64,000 bases of DNA from Amycolatopsis orientalis DSM 43388 (GTDB lineage Bacteria > Actinomycetota > Actinomycetes > Mycobacteriales > Pseudonocardiaceae): the NCBI RefSeq assembly GCF_000411975.1, contig NZ_ASXG01000166.1:1-64000 (forward strand), read 5' to 3'. Made by a program: the position numbers and the translations under genes. A model generated the notes under the pieces. The model saw only the letters and a program-made list of their open reading frames with translations. It made no database searches and was not told where the DNA came from. Below, piece after piece: positions 41,691 to 50,741 of this stretch. How positions within the stretch are numbered: the first letter of the stretch is position 1; each line of letters begins with the position of its first letter.

Positions 41691-41994
41691 CGGCCGCTCG
41701 TGCGTCGCTCCACCTCCGCCACGCGCGCTGTGCTGCGGAATTCCGTTCCGGTCGCCGTGCCGAGCCCGTCGCAGATCAGGCGTCCACTTCACCGCCCGTC
41801 CCTCACGGTGCCGGACACCAGTCGGCGCGATGCCGTTCGCGGCAGTGGCCGCCGGAGCACGGGCGGCACCCGCACCCTCCGGTCCGCCTCGAACCAGCAC
41901 CAGGCTCTCCCGGCCGCGCTCCACCCCGCGTACCGGGCTGGCCGCTGCCCACTGTCGGCGGAACATCGCACACCTCATCCAGAAGCCTGGGATT

Positions 41995-42016
41995 TTGCAT
42001 ACCAAAACCTGTATCC
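41995..42016. promoter_or_regulatory. TTGCATACC...GTATCC element upstream of the GntR gene
   Basis: TTGCATACC (41995-42003) and GTATCC (42011-42016) repeat the halves found joined at 38038-38054 and 49732-49748, here 7 bases apart, in an AT-rich stretch 54-75 bases before the regulator start. Probable autoregulatory site. Confidence 0.5.
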
Positions 42017-42069
42017 TGAAAACTGAGTTCCTCGAATCCCGCTGCTGATCCCACCACCCGAGGTGCACC

Positions 42070-42804
42070 GTGACCCAGTCCGTTTCTCCCCTGCCCGAAC
42101 GCGGGCCCACCGGCCGCCGCGCGACCAAGGGTTCCCTCTCCGGCAAGAGCGCCAACCGGGTGGAACGGCCCGCGCCGCTGCGGCAGGTCGTGTACGACGC
42201 GCTCGCCGAGCTGATCATCAACCGCACGCTCGAACCCGGCCAGCATCTCGTCGAGGCCGACCTGGCCGAATACCTCGGCGTCAGCCGACAGCCGGTGCGC
42301 GAGGCGCTGCAGCGGCTGCAGAGCGAGGGCTGGGTCGACCTCCGTCCGGCGCAGGGCGCGTTCGTGCACCTGCCCACCGACGAGGAGGCGGACCAGCTGC
42401 TCGGCGTCCGGGCCGTGCTGGAGACCCATTCCGCACGGCTGGCCGCCGCGTGCGCGACCGAAGAGGACATCAAGCGCCTGTGGGAACTGCAGGACGTCGG
42501 CATGAAAGCCCTCGCCGCGGACGACAGCGAACGGCTCGTCGCGGCGAACGCCGATCTGCACGCGTACATCACCGAGCTGACCGGCAACGCCGTCCTGTCC
42601 GAGCTGATCGGCCTGGTCGACCGCCGGGTGCGCTGGTACTACACGCCGATCGCCCGGCCTCGCGGACGCGACGCGTGGCAGGAGCACGCCGCGCTGATCG
42701 AAGCGATCGCGGCCCACGACGTCGAGAAGGCGGAAAAGATCATGGCGCAGCACACTGAGCGCACGCGCCAGGCCTTCCACGAGCGGCCGGACGCGTCGGA
42801 GTAA
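42070..42804 (+). CDS. GntR-family regulator, FadR/FCD subgroup
   Basis: A 244-residue regulator. After a disordered 35-residue start, the winged helix reads APLRQVVYDALAELIINRTLEPGQHLVEADLAEYLGVSRQPVREALQRLQSEGWVDLRPAQGAFV. The C-terminal FCD domain supplies the metal/carboxylate-binding pocket (GVRAVLETHSARLAA, NADLHAYITELTGN, WQEHAALIEAIAAHD). FCD proteins typically sense carboxylic acids, which suits oxalate, formate or glyoxylate. GTG start with GAGG upstream. It converges on the OxlT-like gene across a strong terminator. Confidence 0.9.
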   Translation: MTQSVSPLPERGPTGRRATKGSLSGKSANRVERPAPLRQVVYDALAELIINRTLEPGQHLVEADLAEYLGVSRQPVREALQRLQSEGWVDLRPAQGAFVHLPTDEEADQLLGVRAVLETHSARLAAACATEEDIKRLWELQDVGMKALAADDSERLVAANADLHAYITELTGNAVLSELIGLVDRRVRWYYTPIARPRGRDAWQEHAALIEAIAAHDVEKAEKIMAQHTERTRQAFHERPDASE

Positions 42805-42832
42805 ACCCCGGACCGCGGCGGACACAAAGCAA

Positions 42833-42877
42833 CCCGGGAGCGACGGGGCGGATGCCAGCCGTCCCGTCGCTCCCGGG
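42833..42877. terminator. Bidirectional terminator hairpin, 15-bp stem
   Basis: CCCGGGAGCGACGGG (42833-42847) is exactly complementary to 42863-42877, and two further pairs (one G-U) extend the stem inwards. It lies between the convergent GntR and OxlT-like genes. Confidence 0.75.
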
Positions 42878-42890
42878 CCCGCAAGGGAAT

Positions 42891-44285
42891 TCAGTTGCCG
42901 GCCGCCGGAGCGGTCCGGGCGATCCGCGTGCCCGCCTTCTCCGTCGAGCCGCGGCCGGAACGGCCTGGCTGGCGCAAGAACAGCGTCATCACCGCCGACA
43001 GCAACGCGATGCACCCGGCCAGCACGTACGCGCCGGTGTAGCCCCACGCGGCGATCACCCCGGCCGCCAAACCGCCGCCGCCGACTCCGCCGACCAGTTT
43101 CGCGCTGTAGACGATGCCGTAGTTGGTCGCGTTGTGGTTCTCGCCGAAATAGTCCGGCACCAACGCGGCGAACAGCGGGTAGAACGCACCGCTGCCGAAT
43201 CCGGTCAGCACCGCGAACACCATGAACCAGAACAGACTGTGCGTCTTGCCCGACCACAGCACCCCGAATTGCGCGACCGCCGCGATCACCAGCACCCAGA
43301 ACAACGTCGCCTTGCGGCCGATCCGGTCGGACGCCCAGCCCACTATTCCGCGGCCGACGCCGTTCACGATCGCCAGGATTCCCGCCGAGGAAGCCGCCAC
43401 GAACGCGCCGAACTGGCTTTCCTTGGCGAAATCGACCTGGAAATTGATCCCGAACAGCGAAACCCCGCCGATCACCACGAGCGTGACCCACATCAGCGGC
43501 AGCATTCCGGTGCGGATCGCCTCCATCGGCGTGAACTGCCGCACCGCGGGCGGGTTCTTCGCCAGGCTCCGCGCCTTCCCCGCCGCACTGCCCTTGAGCC
43601 AGGCGATCGGGTCGACCTCGGCGGGCCACCAGTTCTTCGGCGGATCCTTGAACAGGAACCCGCACAGCCCCACCACCACGAGCATGTACAGGCCGATCGC
43701 GTCGAGCGTGATCGTCACGTTCTCATGCCCGAGGAAGGCGCTGAACAGGTAAATGAACGGAACCGAACCGTACGCGAAACCGCCGTTCACGAACCCGGTG
43801 CGAGCACCGCGTTTCTCCGGATACCACTTCCCGACCATGTTGATGCACGTCGCGTACACGAGTCCGGCGCCGATCCCGCCGAGCACCGAATACCCGATGA
43901 ACGCGACCACCAGATTTCCGCTGTGCGCGATGGAGAAGTAACCGATTCCGGAACACACCGCCCCGGCCAGCATCGCCGTTTTCGCCGAAACGACGTTCTT
44001 CTCCCGCAGCCGCCCGGCCGGGAACGCGACCCCGGCCTGGAACACGGCCCAGATGCTGGCGAGCCAGAACGCGTCCGACAACGACCAGCCGTATTTCTCT
44101 TCGAGCGTTCCTTCGACGGCTCCCCAGCCGTATTCGAACACGCTCACCGCCATCATGGCCACCCACGGCAGCCAGACCATCCAGCTGCGGGACCGGCCCA
44201 TCAGGTCCCGAGGGCTCTCCCCGATCCGGTATGTCCGCCCGTTTTCGTCGACGATCTCCTGGTATGTCGGTTGGGCTGCGGTCAT
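42891..44285 (-). CDS. OxlT-like MFS oxalate/formate antiporter
   Basis: A 464-residue, 12-helix major facilitator protein. ALIGN-type landmarks of the oxalate:formate antiporter group are visible: VSVFEYGWGAVEGTLEEKYGWSLSDAF in the first loop, GGIGAGLVYATCINMVGKWYPEKRGARTGFVNGGFAYGS in the centre, and GNNATNYG-like HNATNYGIVYSAKLVGG later. With formyl-CoA transferase and a ThDP decarboxylase upstream, oxalate uptake coupled to formate exit is the best reading. It is separated from the CoA-ligase gene by 163 bases that contain a hairpin, so its level may differ from that of the enzymes. Confidence 0.82.
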   Translation of the reverse strand: MTAAQPTYQEIVDENGRTYRIGESPRDLMGRSRSWMVWLPWVAMMAVSVFEYGWGAVEGTLEEKYGWSLSDAFWLASIWAVFQAGVAFPAGRLREKNVVSAKTAMLAGAVCSGIGYFSIAHSGNLVVAFIGYSVLGGIGAGLVYATCINMVGKWYPEKRGARTGFVNGGFAYGSVPFIYLFSAFLGHENVTITLDAIGLYMLVVVGLCGFLFKDPPKNWWPAEVDPIAWLKGSAAGKARSLAKNPPAVRQFTPMEAIRTGMLPLMWVTLVVIGGVSLFGINFQVDFAKESQFGAFVAASSAGILAIVNGVGRGIVGWASDRIGRKATLFWVLVIAAVAQFGVLWSGKTHSLFWFMVFAVLTGFGSGAFYPLFAALVPDYFGENHNATNYGIVYSAKLVGGVGGGGLAAGVIAAWGYTGAYVLAGCIALLSAVMTLFLRQPGRSGRGSTEKAGTRIARTAPAAGN

Positions 44286-44351
44286 CAGAATTCTCTTTCG
44301 TCACCGTTGGCTTCGGTTCCCCGTCCCGGGCTGTCTCCGTTCTTCCCCCGA

Positions 44352-44377
44352 GCCGGGACGCGCCCGCGCGTCCCGGC
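44352..44377. terminator. 12-bp perfect hairpin upstream of the OxlT-like gene
   Basis: GCCGGGACGCGC (44352-44363) and its exact complement (44366-44377) with a 2-base loop lie inside the 163-base gap between the CoA-ligase and antiporter genes. Likely a partial terminator or RNA-processing barrier within the operon. Confidence 0.6.
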
Positions 44378-44448
44378 GCCCCTTCCTCGCCGCGCACCGC
44401 TGACCAGCGGTTAGGTGTCGGGCAACGTACGCCTCCCTCCGGACTTGA

Positions 44449-46587
44449 TCAAGGCAGCAGACCCGCCGAACGCGCCCAGCGGTACTTCGCGCCGAGCACC
44501 GCGACCGGCTTTTCGGTCGTGTACGGATAAGCGACGACCCCGTGTGCGTACAGGTGCTCGCTGGCCTGCTCGACCTCGACGTCCCCGGACAGCGAGGCCA
44601 CCACCGGCTTGTGGATTCCCTTCCGCCGGAACTCCTCGACGACGTCCACGACCAGCTCCGCGAAGACCATCGGCGGCGTGACGATCGTGTGCCAGTAACC
44701 GAGAACCAACGAGTGAATACGATCGTCGGAAAGGCCGAGCGCGATGGTGTTCCGATAGGTCGACGGAGGTTCGCCGCCGGTGATGTCCACCGGGTTGCCG
44801 GCCGCGCCGAACGGCGGGATGTATTCGCGGAACGCCGCGTCGAGATCGTCCGGGATCCGCATCAGCGTCAGCCCGTTGTCCACGCAGGCGTCCGACAGCA
44901 GCACCCCGGAACCGCCCGCGCCGGTGATGATCACGACGTTCTCGCCCTTCGGCGTGGGCAGTTTCGGAACGCCTCGCGCGTATTCGAGCAGGTCGTTCAG
45001 CCCGGGCGCGCGAATCACGCCGCTCTGCCGCAGAATGTCGTCGTACACCCGGTCGTTTCCGGCCAGCGCGCCCGTGTGCGAGCCAGCGGCTTTGGCCCCT
45101 TCCGACGTCCGCCCGGCTTTCAGCACCACCACCGGTTTTTTCGCCGACACCCGTTTCGCGGTCTCGGCGAACGCGCGGCCGTCCTTGAGGTCTTCCAGGT
45201 GCATGGCCACGAGTTCGGTGTTGTCGTCGTGTTCGAAGAAGGTGAGGAGATCATCCTCGTCGATATCCGCTTTGTTCCCTACTCCGACGATCGCCGACAC
45301 GCCCATCCCGGCCGAACGGCTGAAGCCGAGGATCGCCATCCCGATCCCGCCGCTCTGCGAGGACAGCGCGACGCCGCCTTTGACGTCATACGGGGTGCAA
45401 AACGTCGCCGACAGATTCTCCGGCGTGTAGTAGTAGCCGTAGATGTTCGGGCCGAGAATCCGCACGCCGTGCTTGCGCGCGATGGCCAAGACTTCGTTCT
45501 GCAGCTCGATGTTTCCGGTCTCGCCGAAACCGGACGGGATCAGAATCGCTCCGGCGACCCCCTTCGCGCCCGCCTCCTCCAATGCGGCCGGCACGAACTT
45601 GGCCGGGATCGCGAAGACGGCGACGTCCACGTCGCCGGGCACGTCCGCGATGCTCGGATACGCCTTGCGATCGAGGATTTCGGCAGCCTTCGGATTGATC
45701 GGGTAGATCTCGCCCGCGTAGCCGCCGTTGACGAGATTCTTCATCACCGAATTGCCGATCTTGCCGTCCTCGGCGGACGCGCCGATCACCGCGACCGCGG
45801 CCGGTTTCATGATCCGGTTCATCGCCGAGAGGATCTCCTCCAGGCTGAACCGCACCGGTTCTGCGGCCGCCGCCGGGTCGACGAGGATGCGCACGTCCAC
45901 CGCGGTGGCCCCGGTGCCGGTGGCGAGCACCGGGTTCAGGTCGACCTCGGCCAGCTGCGGAAAGTCGGTGACCAACCGCGACAGCCGCTGCACGAGGTCG
46001 GCCAGCGCCGTCTTGTCCACCGCCTCACCGCCGCGCACTCCATTGAGGATTTCCGCGGCGGCGATACCGTCCACCATGGACCGCGCCTCGTCGGCACTGA
46101 CGGGCGCGAGCCGGAAAGTGACGTCCTTCAGGACCTCGACCAGGACGCCGCCGAGTCCGAACGCGACGATCTTGCCGAAGCTCGGGTCGGTGACCGAACC
46201 GATGATCACCTCCTGCCCGCCAGTCAGCATCTGCTGTACTTGCACGCCGGTGATCCGCGCCGATGCGTCGTAGGCCTTGGCGTTGGCCAGGATTCTGGCG
46301 TAGCCGTCCGCGACTTCGTCCTCGCTGGCGAGGCCGACGAGCACCCCGCCGGCCTCAGTTTTGTGCAGGATGTCCGGCGACACGATCTTCAGCACCACCG
46401 GTAGGCCGATTTCGACCGCCTGCGCCACCGCTTCCTCGGCGGACGCGGCGAGCCGCTCCTGCGGCGTCGGAATGCCATAGGCCTCGCAGATCGCGCGGCC
46501 TTCCGGTGCGGTCAATGCGAAACGGCCTTCCTCAGCCGCGCACTTCAAGATCTTTTCGACCGTCGCGCGGTCAGTTTCCGTGGCCAT
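44449..46587 (-). CDS. NDP-forming acyl-CoA ligase, beta-alpha domain order
   Basis: A 712-residue fused acyl-CoA synthetase of the acetyl-CoA synthetase (ADP-forming) superfamily. The ATP-grasp part comes first (residues about 10-235, with VVLKIVSPDILHKTEAGGVLVGL). The CoA-binding domain follows from about 250 (AVIGASAEDGKIGNSVMKNLVNGGYAGEIYPINP), then the ligase domains with the likely phospho-His in GAKAAGSHTGALAG. Many characterised relatives have the opposite order. It starts 2 bases after the Frc stop, so it belongs to the oxalate operon, where it could activate oxalate or formate, or recover energy from a CoA ester. The substrate is not determined. Confidence 0.8.
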   Translation of the reverse strand: MATETDRATVEKILKCAAEEGRFALTAPEGRAICEAYGIPTPQERLAASAEEAVAQAVEIGLPVVLKIVSPDILHKTEAGGVLVGLASEDEVADGYARILANAKAYDASARITGVQVQQMLTGGQEVIIGSVTDPSFGKIVAFGLGGVLVEVLKDVTFRLAPVSADEARSMVDGIAAAEILNGVRGGEAVDKTALADLVQRLSRLVTDFPQLAEVDLNPVLATGTGATAVDVRILVDPAAAAEPVRFSLEEILSAMNRIMKPAAVAVIGASAEDGKIGNSVMKNLVNGGYAGEIYPINPKAAEILDRKAYPSIADVPGDVDVAVFAIPAKFVPAALEEAGAKGVAGAILIPSGFGETGNIELQNEVLAIARKHGVRILGPNIYGYYYTPENLSATFCTPYDVKGGVALSSQSGGIGMAILGFSRSAGMGVSAIVGVGNKADIDEDDLLTFFEHDDNTELVAMHLEDLKDGRAFAETAKRVSAKKPVVVLKAGRTSEGAKAAGSHTGALAGNDRVYDDILRQSGVIRAPGLNDLLEYARGVPKLPTPKGENVVIITGAGGSGVLLSDACVDNGLTLMRIPDDLDAAFREYIPPFGAAGNPVDITGGEPPSTYRNTIALGLSDDRIHSLVLGYWHTIVTPPMVFAELVVDVVEEFRRKGIHKPVVASLSGDVEVEQASEHLYAHGVVAYPYTTEKPVAVLGAKYRWARSAGLLP

Positions 46588-46589
46588 CG

Positions 46590-47819
46590 TCAGATCACAC
46601 CCGCCGTGCGCAGTTGCTCGACATCCGCCGCGCTGTAGCCGAGTTCGCCGAGCACCTCATCGTTGTGTTCGCCGAGCAACGGAGAACGCTGAACGTCCAC
46701 CGGCGAGTCCGACAGCTTCAACGGGCAGCCGACGGTCTTGAACGCCCCGCGCTCCGGATGCGGGACCTCCACCACCGATCCCAGCTCGGCCAGCGTCTCG
46801 TCCTCGATCAGCTCCTTAGTGGACAGAATCGGTCCACAAGGGATGTTGCGCGCGTTGAGCAGCTCCATGACCTCCCATTTGGTGCGCTGCTCGGTCCATT
46901 CCTCGACCATCGCGAACACTTTGTCCAGTTTGGACAGCCGGGCCTCCGGGGTCGCCCAGTCCGGGTCCTCGGCGAGTTCCGGGCGGCCGATCAGCTCGGT
47001 CAGCGGAGCCCAGCCGACCGGCTGGACGATGACGTAGATGTAGTCGTTGGGCCCGCCCGGCGCGCAGCGCACCGCCCAGCCCGGCTGGCCGCCGCCGGAC
47101 GCGTTGCCCGACCGCGGGACCTCGTCGCCGAACCGCTCGTTGGGGTACTCCCCCAGCGGCCCGTGCGCCAGCCGCTGCTGGTCGCGCAGCTTGACCCGGC
47201 ACAGGTTGAGCACCGCGTCCTGCATCGCGACCTGCACCCGCTGCCCGCGCCCGGTGTTCGTGCGCTGGTACAACGCCGCCAGAATCGCCGCGACCAGGTG
47301 GATGCCGGTGCCCGAGTCGCCGATCTGCGCCCCGGTCGCGGTCGGCGGGCCCTCCTCGAAGCCGGTGGTGCTCATCGAGCCGCCCATCGCCTGCGCGATC
47401 ACCTCGTAGGCCTTGAAATTCGCGTACCGGCCGGGTCCGAAGCCCTTGATGGACGCGTAGATCAGCCGGTCGTTGATCTCGTGCAACCGTTCCCAGGAGA
47501 ACCCGAAACGGTCCACCACGCCGGGGCCGAAATTCTCCACCAGCACGTCCACTGAGGACACCAGCTTGGTGAAGACTTCCTTGCCCTGCTCGCTTTTCAT
47601 GTTGAGCGTGATGCTGCGCTTGTTGGCGTTCAGCATCGTGAAGTACAGACTGTCCACTCCGGGCAGATCGCGCAGCTGGCCCCGGGTGATGTCGCCGCGG
47701 CCGGGGGTCTCGAGCTTCACGACGTCCGCGCCGAGCCAGGCGAGGACCTGGGTCGACGACGGTCCGGATTGGACGTGGGTCATGTCGAGGACGCGGATGC
47801 CCTCCAGTGCCTTTCCCAT
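46590..47819 (-). CDS. frc: Formyl-CoA:oxalate CoA-transferase
   Basis: A 409-residue class III (CaiB/BaiF) CoA-transferase very similar to Oxalobacter Frc: [65 protein letters not shown] and the glycine loop [10 protein letters not shown]. The catalytic Asp is Asp168, matching Asp169 of the Oxalobacter enzyme. It moves CoA from formyl-CoA (or another donor) to oxalate. Residue 48 is Gln, where Oxalobacter Frc has Trp; this position influences oxalate inhibition. It sits between the ThDP enzyme gene (16 bases) and the CoA ligase gene (2 bases). Confidence 0.92.
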   Translation of the reverse strand: MGKALEGIRVLDMTHVQSGPSSTQVLAWLGADVVKLETPGRGDITRGQLRDLPGVDSLYFTMLNANKRSITLNMKSEQGKEVFTKLVSSVDVLVENFGPGVVDRFGFSWERLHEINDRLIYASIKGFGPGRYANFKAYEVIAQAMGGSMSTTGFEEGPPTATGAQIGDSGTGIHLVAAILAALYQRTNTGRGQRVQVAMQDAVLNLCRVKLRDQQRLAHGPLGEYPNERFGDEVPRSGNASGGGQPGWAVRCAPGGPNDYIYVIVQPVGWAPLTELIGRPELAEDPDWATPEARLSKLDKVFAMVEEWTEQRTKWEVMELLNARNIPCGPILSTKELIEDETLAELGSVVEVPHPERGAFKTVGCPLKLSDSPVDVQRSPLLGEHNDEVLGELGYSAADVEQLRTAGVI

Positions 47820-47835
47820 CTTCGGCTCCTCCCGA

Positions 47836-49608
47836 CTACTTGTACATCGTCTGGTTCATGGTTCCGGGGGCGTAGGCGTCCGGGTCGACCCAGACGTTGA
47901 TCAGCGACGGCTTGCCGGACTCCCGGGCGCGGCGCAGCGCCGGCGCGATGTCCGCCGGGTCGCGGACCTCCTCGCCGTAGCCGCCGAGCATCCGGGCGAA
48001 CTGGTCGTAGGGCACGTCGCCGAGGGTGTTGCCGACGCGTTCGCGGGCCAGGCCGTATTTCTGCGCCTGCCCGTAACGGATCTGGTTCATCGACGAGTTG
48101 TTTCCGACGATCCCGACGAACGGGAGATCGAACCGCACCAGCGTCTCGAAATCCCAGCCAGTGAGGGAAAACGCGCCGTCGCCGAAGAGCGCGACGACCT
48201 CCTGGTCCGGACGCGCGTGCTTCGCGGCGAGCACGAACGGAACGCCGACGCCGAGCGTCCCGAGCGGACCGGGGTCCATCCAGTGGCCGGGCGCCTTCGG
48301 CTGCACGACCTGGCCGGAGAACGTGACGATGTCGCCGCCGTCGCCGATGTAGATCGAATCCTCGGTCAGGAACTCGTTGATCTCGTGCACCAGGCGGTAC
48401 GGATGGATCGGATTCGCGTCGGAATGCTGCTGCGGCAGCCGCTTCTGCTTGGCTTTCTCTTCGACCGCGCGCAATTCTTCCAGCCAGGGCTTGCGCCCGA
48501 CCGCGCCGTTGTCCACCCGGCCGGACGCCGCTTGCGCGACCGCGGCGAGGATCTGTCCCGCGTCGCCGACAATGCCGAGGTCGATGTCGCGGTTCTTGCC
48601 GACCGTGCGGTAGTCGAGGTCGATCTGCACCACCTTCGCGTCCGGGGAAAGCCGTTTGCCGTAACCCATCCGGAAGTCGAACGGGGTGCCGACGATGACG
48701 ATGACGTCCGCGTTGTCGAAGGCGTACCGGCGGGAAAGCTGGAAGTGGTGGGGATCGCCCGGCGGCAGGGTTCCTCGTCCGGCGCCGTTCATGTACGCCG
48801 GGATGTTGAGCGTGCGCACGAGCTCCGTCGCGGGCTCGGTCGCGCGGGTCGTCCAGACCTGACTGCCGAGCAGAATGGCCGGTTTTTTGGCGTGCACCAG
48901 GAGGTCCGCGAGCTTTTCGACGTCCGCCGGATCGCCCGAGTTCCGCGTGGAGGCGCGGTAGCGGCCGGACTGCGGGATGCGCGCGTTCTCCAGCGACACC
49001 CGGGCGTCGAGGACGTCGCGGGGAATCTCCAAAAAGGACGGTCCGGGCGCGCCCGCGAACGCTTCCCGGAACGCCATCGACACCAGGTCCGCGGCGCGCG
49101 AGGTGTGCGGGACGGTGGCGGCGAACTTGGTGATCGGCGTCATCATGTCCACGTGCGGGAGGTCCTGCAACGAGCCCATTTTGTGCTGGCTCAACGCGCC
49201 TTGGCCGCCGATCAGCAGCATCGGGCTCTCCGCGCGCAACGCGTTCGCGACGCCGGTGACCGCGTCGGTCGTCCCCGGTCCCGCCGTCACCACCGCACAG
49301 CCAGGACGCCCGGTGATCCGCGCGTACCCGTCGGCCGCGTGCGCCGCGACCTGCTCGTGGCGGACGTCGATGACGCTGATGCCCTCGTCGACGCAGCCGT
49401 CGTAGATGTCGATGATGTGACCGCCGCAGAGGGTGAAAATGGTGTCGACGCCTTCGGCTTTCAGGGCTTTCGCGACCAAGTGCCCGCCGGAGATCGTGTC
49501 CGTTCGGTGTTCCCCGGGCCGGCTGGCCTGCCCGTTCTCGCCGGCTTGGCCGACGCCGTTCTCGCCGGTGTGCTGGCCTGCTTGCCGGCCGGTCGTGGTG
49601 GGCGACAT
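47836..49608 (-). CDS. ThDP-dependent oxalyl-CoA decarboxylase / 2-hydroxyacyl-CoA lyase family enzyme
   Basis: A 590-residue ThDP enzyme with an extra 35-residue Gly/Gln-rich N-terminal tail. The catalytic Glu is in [18 protein letters not shown], and the ThDP motif is [59 protein letters not shown] places it in the acetolactate-synthase-like/HACL group. Directly upstream of frc in the same operon, it most likely decarboxylates oxalyl-CoA to formyl-CoA. It is not as close to Oxalobacter Oxc as Frc is to its counterpart, so 2-hydroxyacyl-CoA lyase or carboligase activity remains possible. GGAGGAG precedes the ATG at 49608. Confidence 0.75.
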   Translation of the reverse strand: MSPTTTGRQAGQHTGENGVGQAGENGQASRPGEHRTDTISGGHLVAKALKAEGVDTIFTLCGGHIIDIYDGCVDEGISVIDVRHEQVAAHAADGYARITGRPGCAVVTAGPGTTDAVTGVANALRAESPMLLIGGQGALSQHKMGSLQDLPHVDMMTPITKFAATVPHTSRAADLVSMAFREAFAGAPGPSFLEIPRDVLDARVSLENARIPQSGRYRASTRNSGDPADVEKLADLLVHAKKPAILLGSQVWTTRATEPATELVRTLNIPAYMNGAGRGTLPPGDPHHFQLSRRYAFDNADVIVIVGTPFDFRMGYGKRLSPDAKVVQIDLDYRTVGKNRDIDLGIVGDAGQILAAVAQAASGRVDNGAVGRKPWLEELRAVEEKAKQKRLPQQHSDANPIHPYRLVHEINEFLTEDSIYIGDGGDIVTFSGQVVQPKAPGHWMDPGPLGTLGVGVPFVLAAKHARPDQEVVALFGDGAFSLTGWDFETLVRFDLPFVGIVGNNSSMNQIRYGQAQKYGLARERVGNTLGDVPYDQFARMLGGYGEEVRDPADIAPALRRARESGKPSLINVWVDPDAYAPGTMNQTMYK

Positions 49609-49731
49609 GCGCAACTCCTCCTGTCCCGCGCCGGACCTCTCTGACCCGCGCGCTCGTCCCGGTCTGCTCGTGCCTCTCCGCGGCCCGCCGGCTCAGTCGC
49701 CGCAGGTCAGCGGCTCGTCGCCGGAAGACTG

Positions 49732-49748
49732 TAGATTGCATACCGTAT
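49732..49748. promoter_or_regulatory. Shared GCATAC-type element upstream of the oxalate operon
   Basis: TAGATTGCATACCGTAT, one mismatch from the element at 38038-38054. It contains the perfect palindrome CATAC-C-GTATG extended by one base to the right (49740-49750 region). It lies 124-140 bases upstream of the ThDP enzyme start. Confidence 0.6.
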
Positions 49749-49965
49749 GAGGTAGGCATTAGACTTACTCCTCGAGCCGCCCGCTGTCCAGGGGCATCCG
49801 CAGGTTTGTCCGGCCGACCGGCCGGGCGATCCGCCGCCGGATTCGACGAGCGGCTCAGTGGCTGGTTTCGCGGTTCGGGTCGCTAGCTGGTTTCGCGGTT
49901 CGGCTTGGCGGATGGAGAGGCGGTTCGTCGGCTGATTCACGGGGCGCGCTGGCTGCTTCACGGGT

Positions 49966-50307
49966 CGGCCTGCTGCGCGGCAGGCCGGGTCGGTTCACGA
50001 ACCGGCGGATTCATCGGCCGGGTCCCGCCCGGGCGTTCGACGGGCGGGACGCTGGCTCGTTCACGGATTCGTCTGCCGCGCGGCAGGACGAATCGGCGGG
50101 CGGCTCGGTTCACGAACCGGCGGCGAGTTCGCCTGTCGTGCCCCGTCCGGGGTCGATGGGTGGCTCGTTGGCTGGTTCGGGAAGCCGTCCTGACGCGCGG
50201 CAGGACGCCTCACGAACCGGCGGGCTCACCGGCCGATCCCGCCTGGGCGTTCGGCGGGCGGGACGGTGACTGGTCGGTGAAGTCGTCCTGACGCGCGGCG
50301 GGACGAC
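49966..50307. repeat. Four related hairpins in the 1-kb spacer 49749-50741
   Basis: Hairpins are CGGCCTG-CTGCGCGG-CAGGCCG (49966-49987), GATTCGTC...GACGAATC (50066-50094) around a CCGCGCGG core, CGTCCTG-ACGCGCGG-CAGGACG (50186-50207), and GTCGTCCTG...CGGGACGAC (50282-50307) around ACGCGCGG. Stem sequences differ but stay complementary, while the loop is conserved. Interspersed are three copies of TTCACGAACCGGCGG or a close variant (49994-50008, 50109-50123, 50210-50223). The whole 49749-50741 spacer shows no credible gene on either strand. Confidence 0.75.
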
Positions 50308-50741
50308 GCTCACTGCCCCGGCGCGGCGGCGAGTTCACCGGCTGGGCAGCTCGGTCGCGCGAGCCGTGGATCAGCGGCACAGGTCGCGCCCGCGAGTTCG
50401 CACTGGCAGTGCGGATCGGGCGCGGCGGCGGGGATTCCGGCTTGCTCCACAGCCTCAGGGGGGCGAGCCGGAACGGCTGGTTCGGCGGCGCTCCGACGAG
50501 GTCGGGTCTCCACCGCACCCGCGCGGCCGGAGGCGGAGACCGGGCCGCGCTCCCCGACCGCAGCCGCCGCCTGCCCGACTGGCCGGCAAGCCCCAGCCCC
50601 GACTGACCGGCAAGCTCCGACCCCGACCCGCGAGCTCACACCCACCGACCGACCGGAAAGCCCCCAATCCACCGACCGACAAGCCCAACCCACCGACCCG
50701 AAGAAGACCCGCTCCCCCACCTCCGCAAGGAAGGAATTCCG

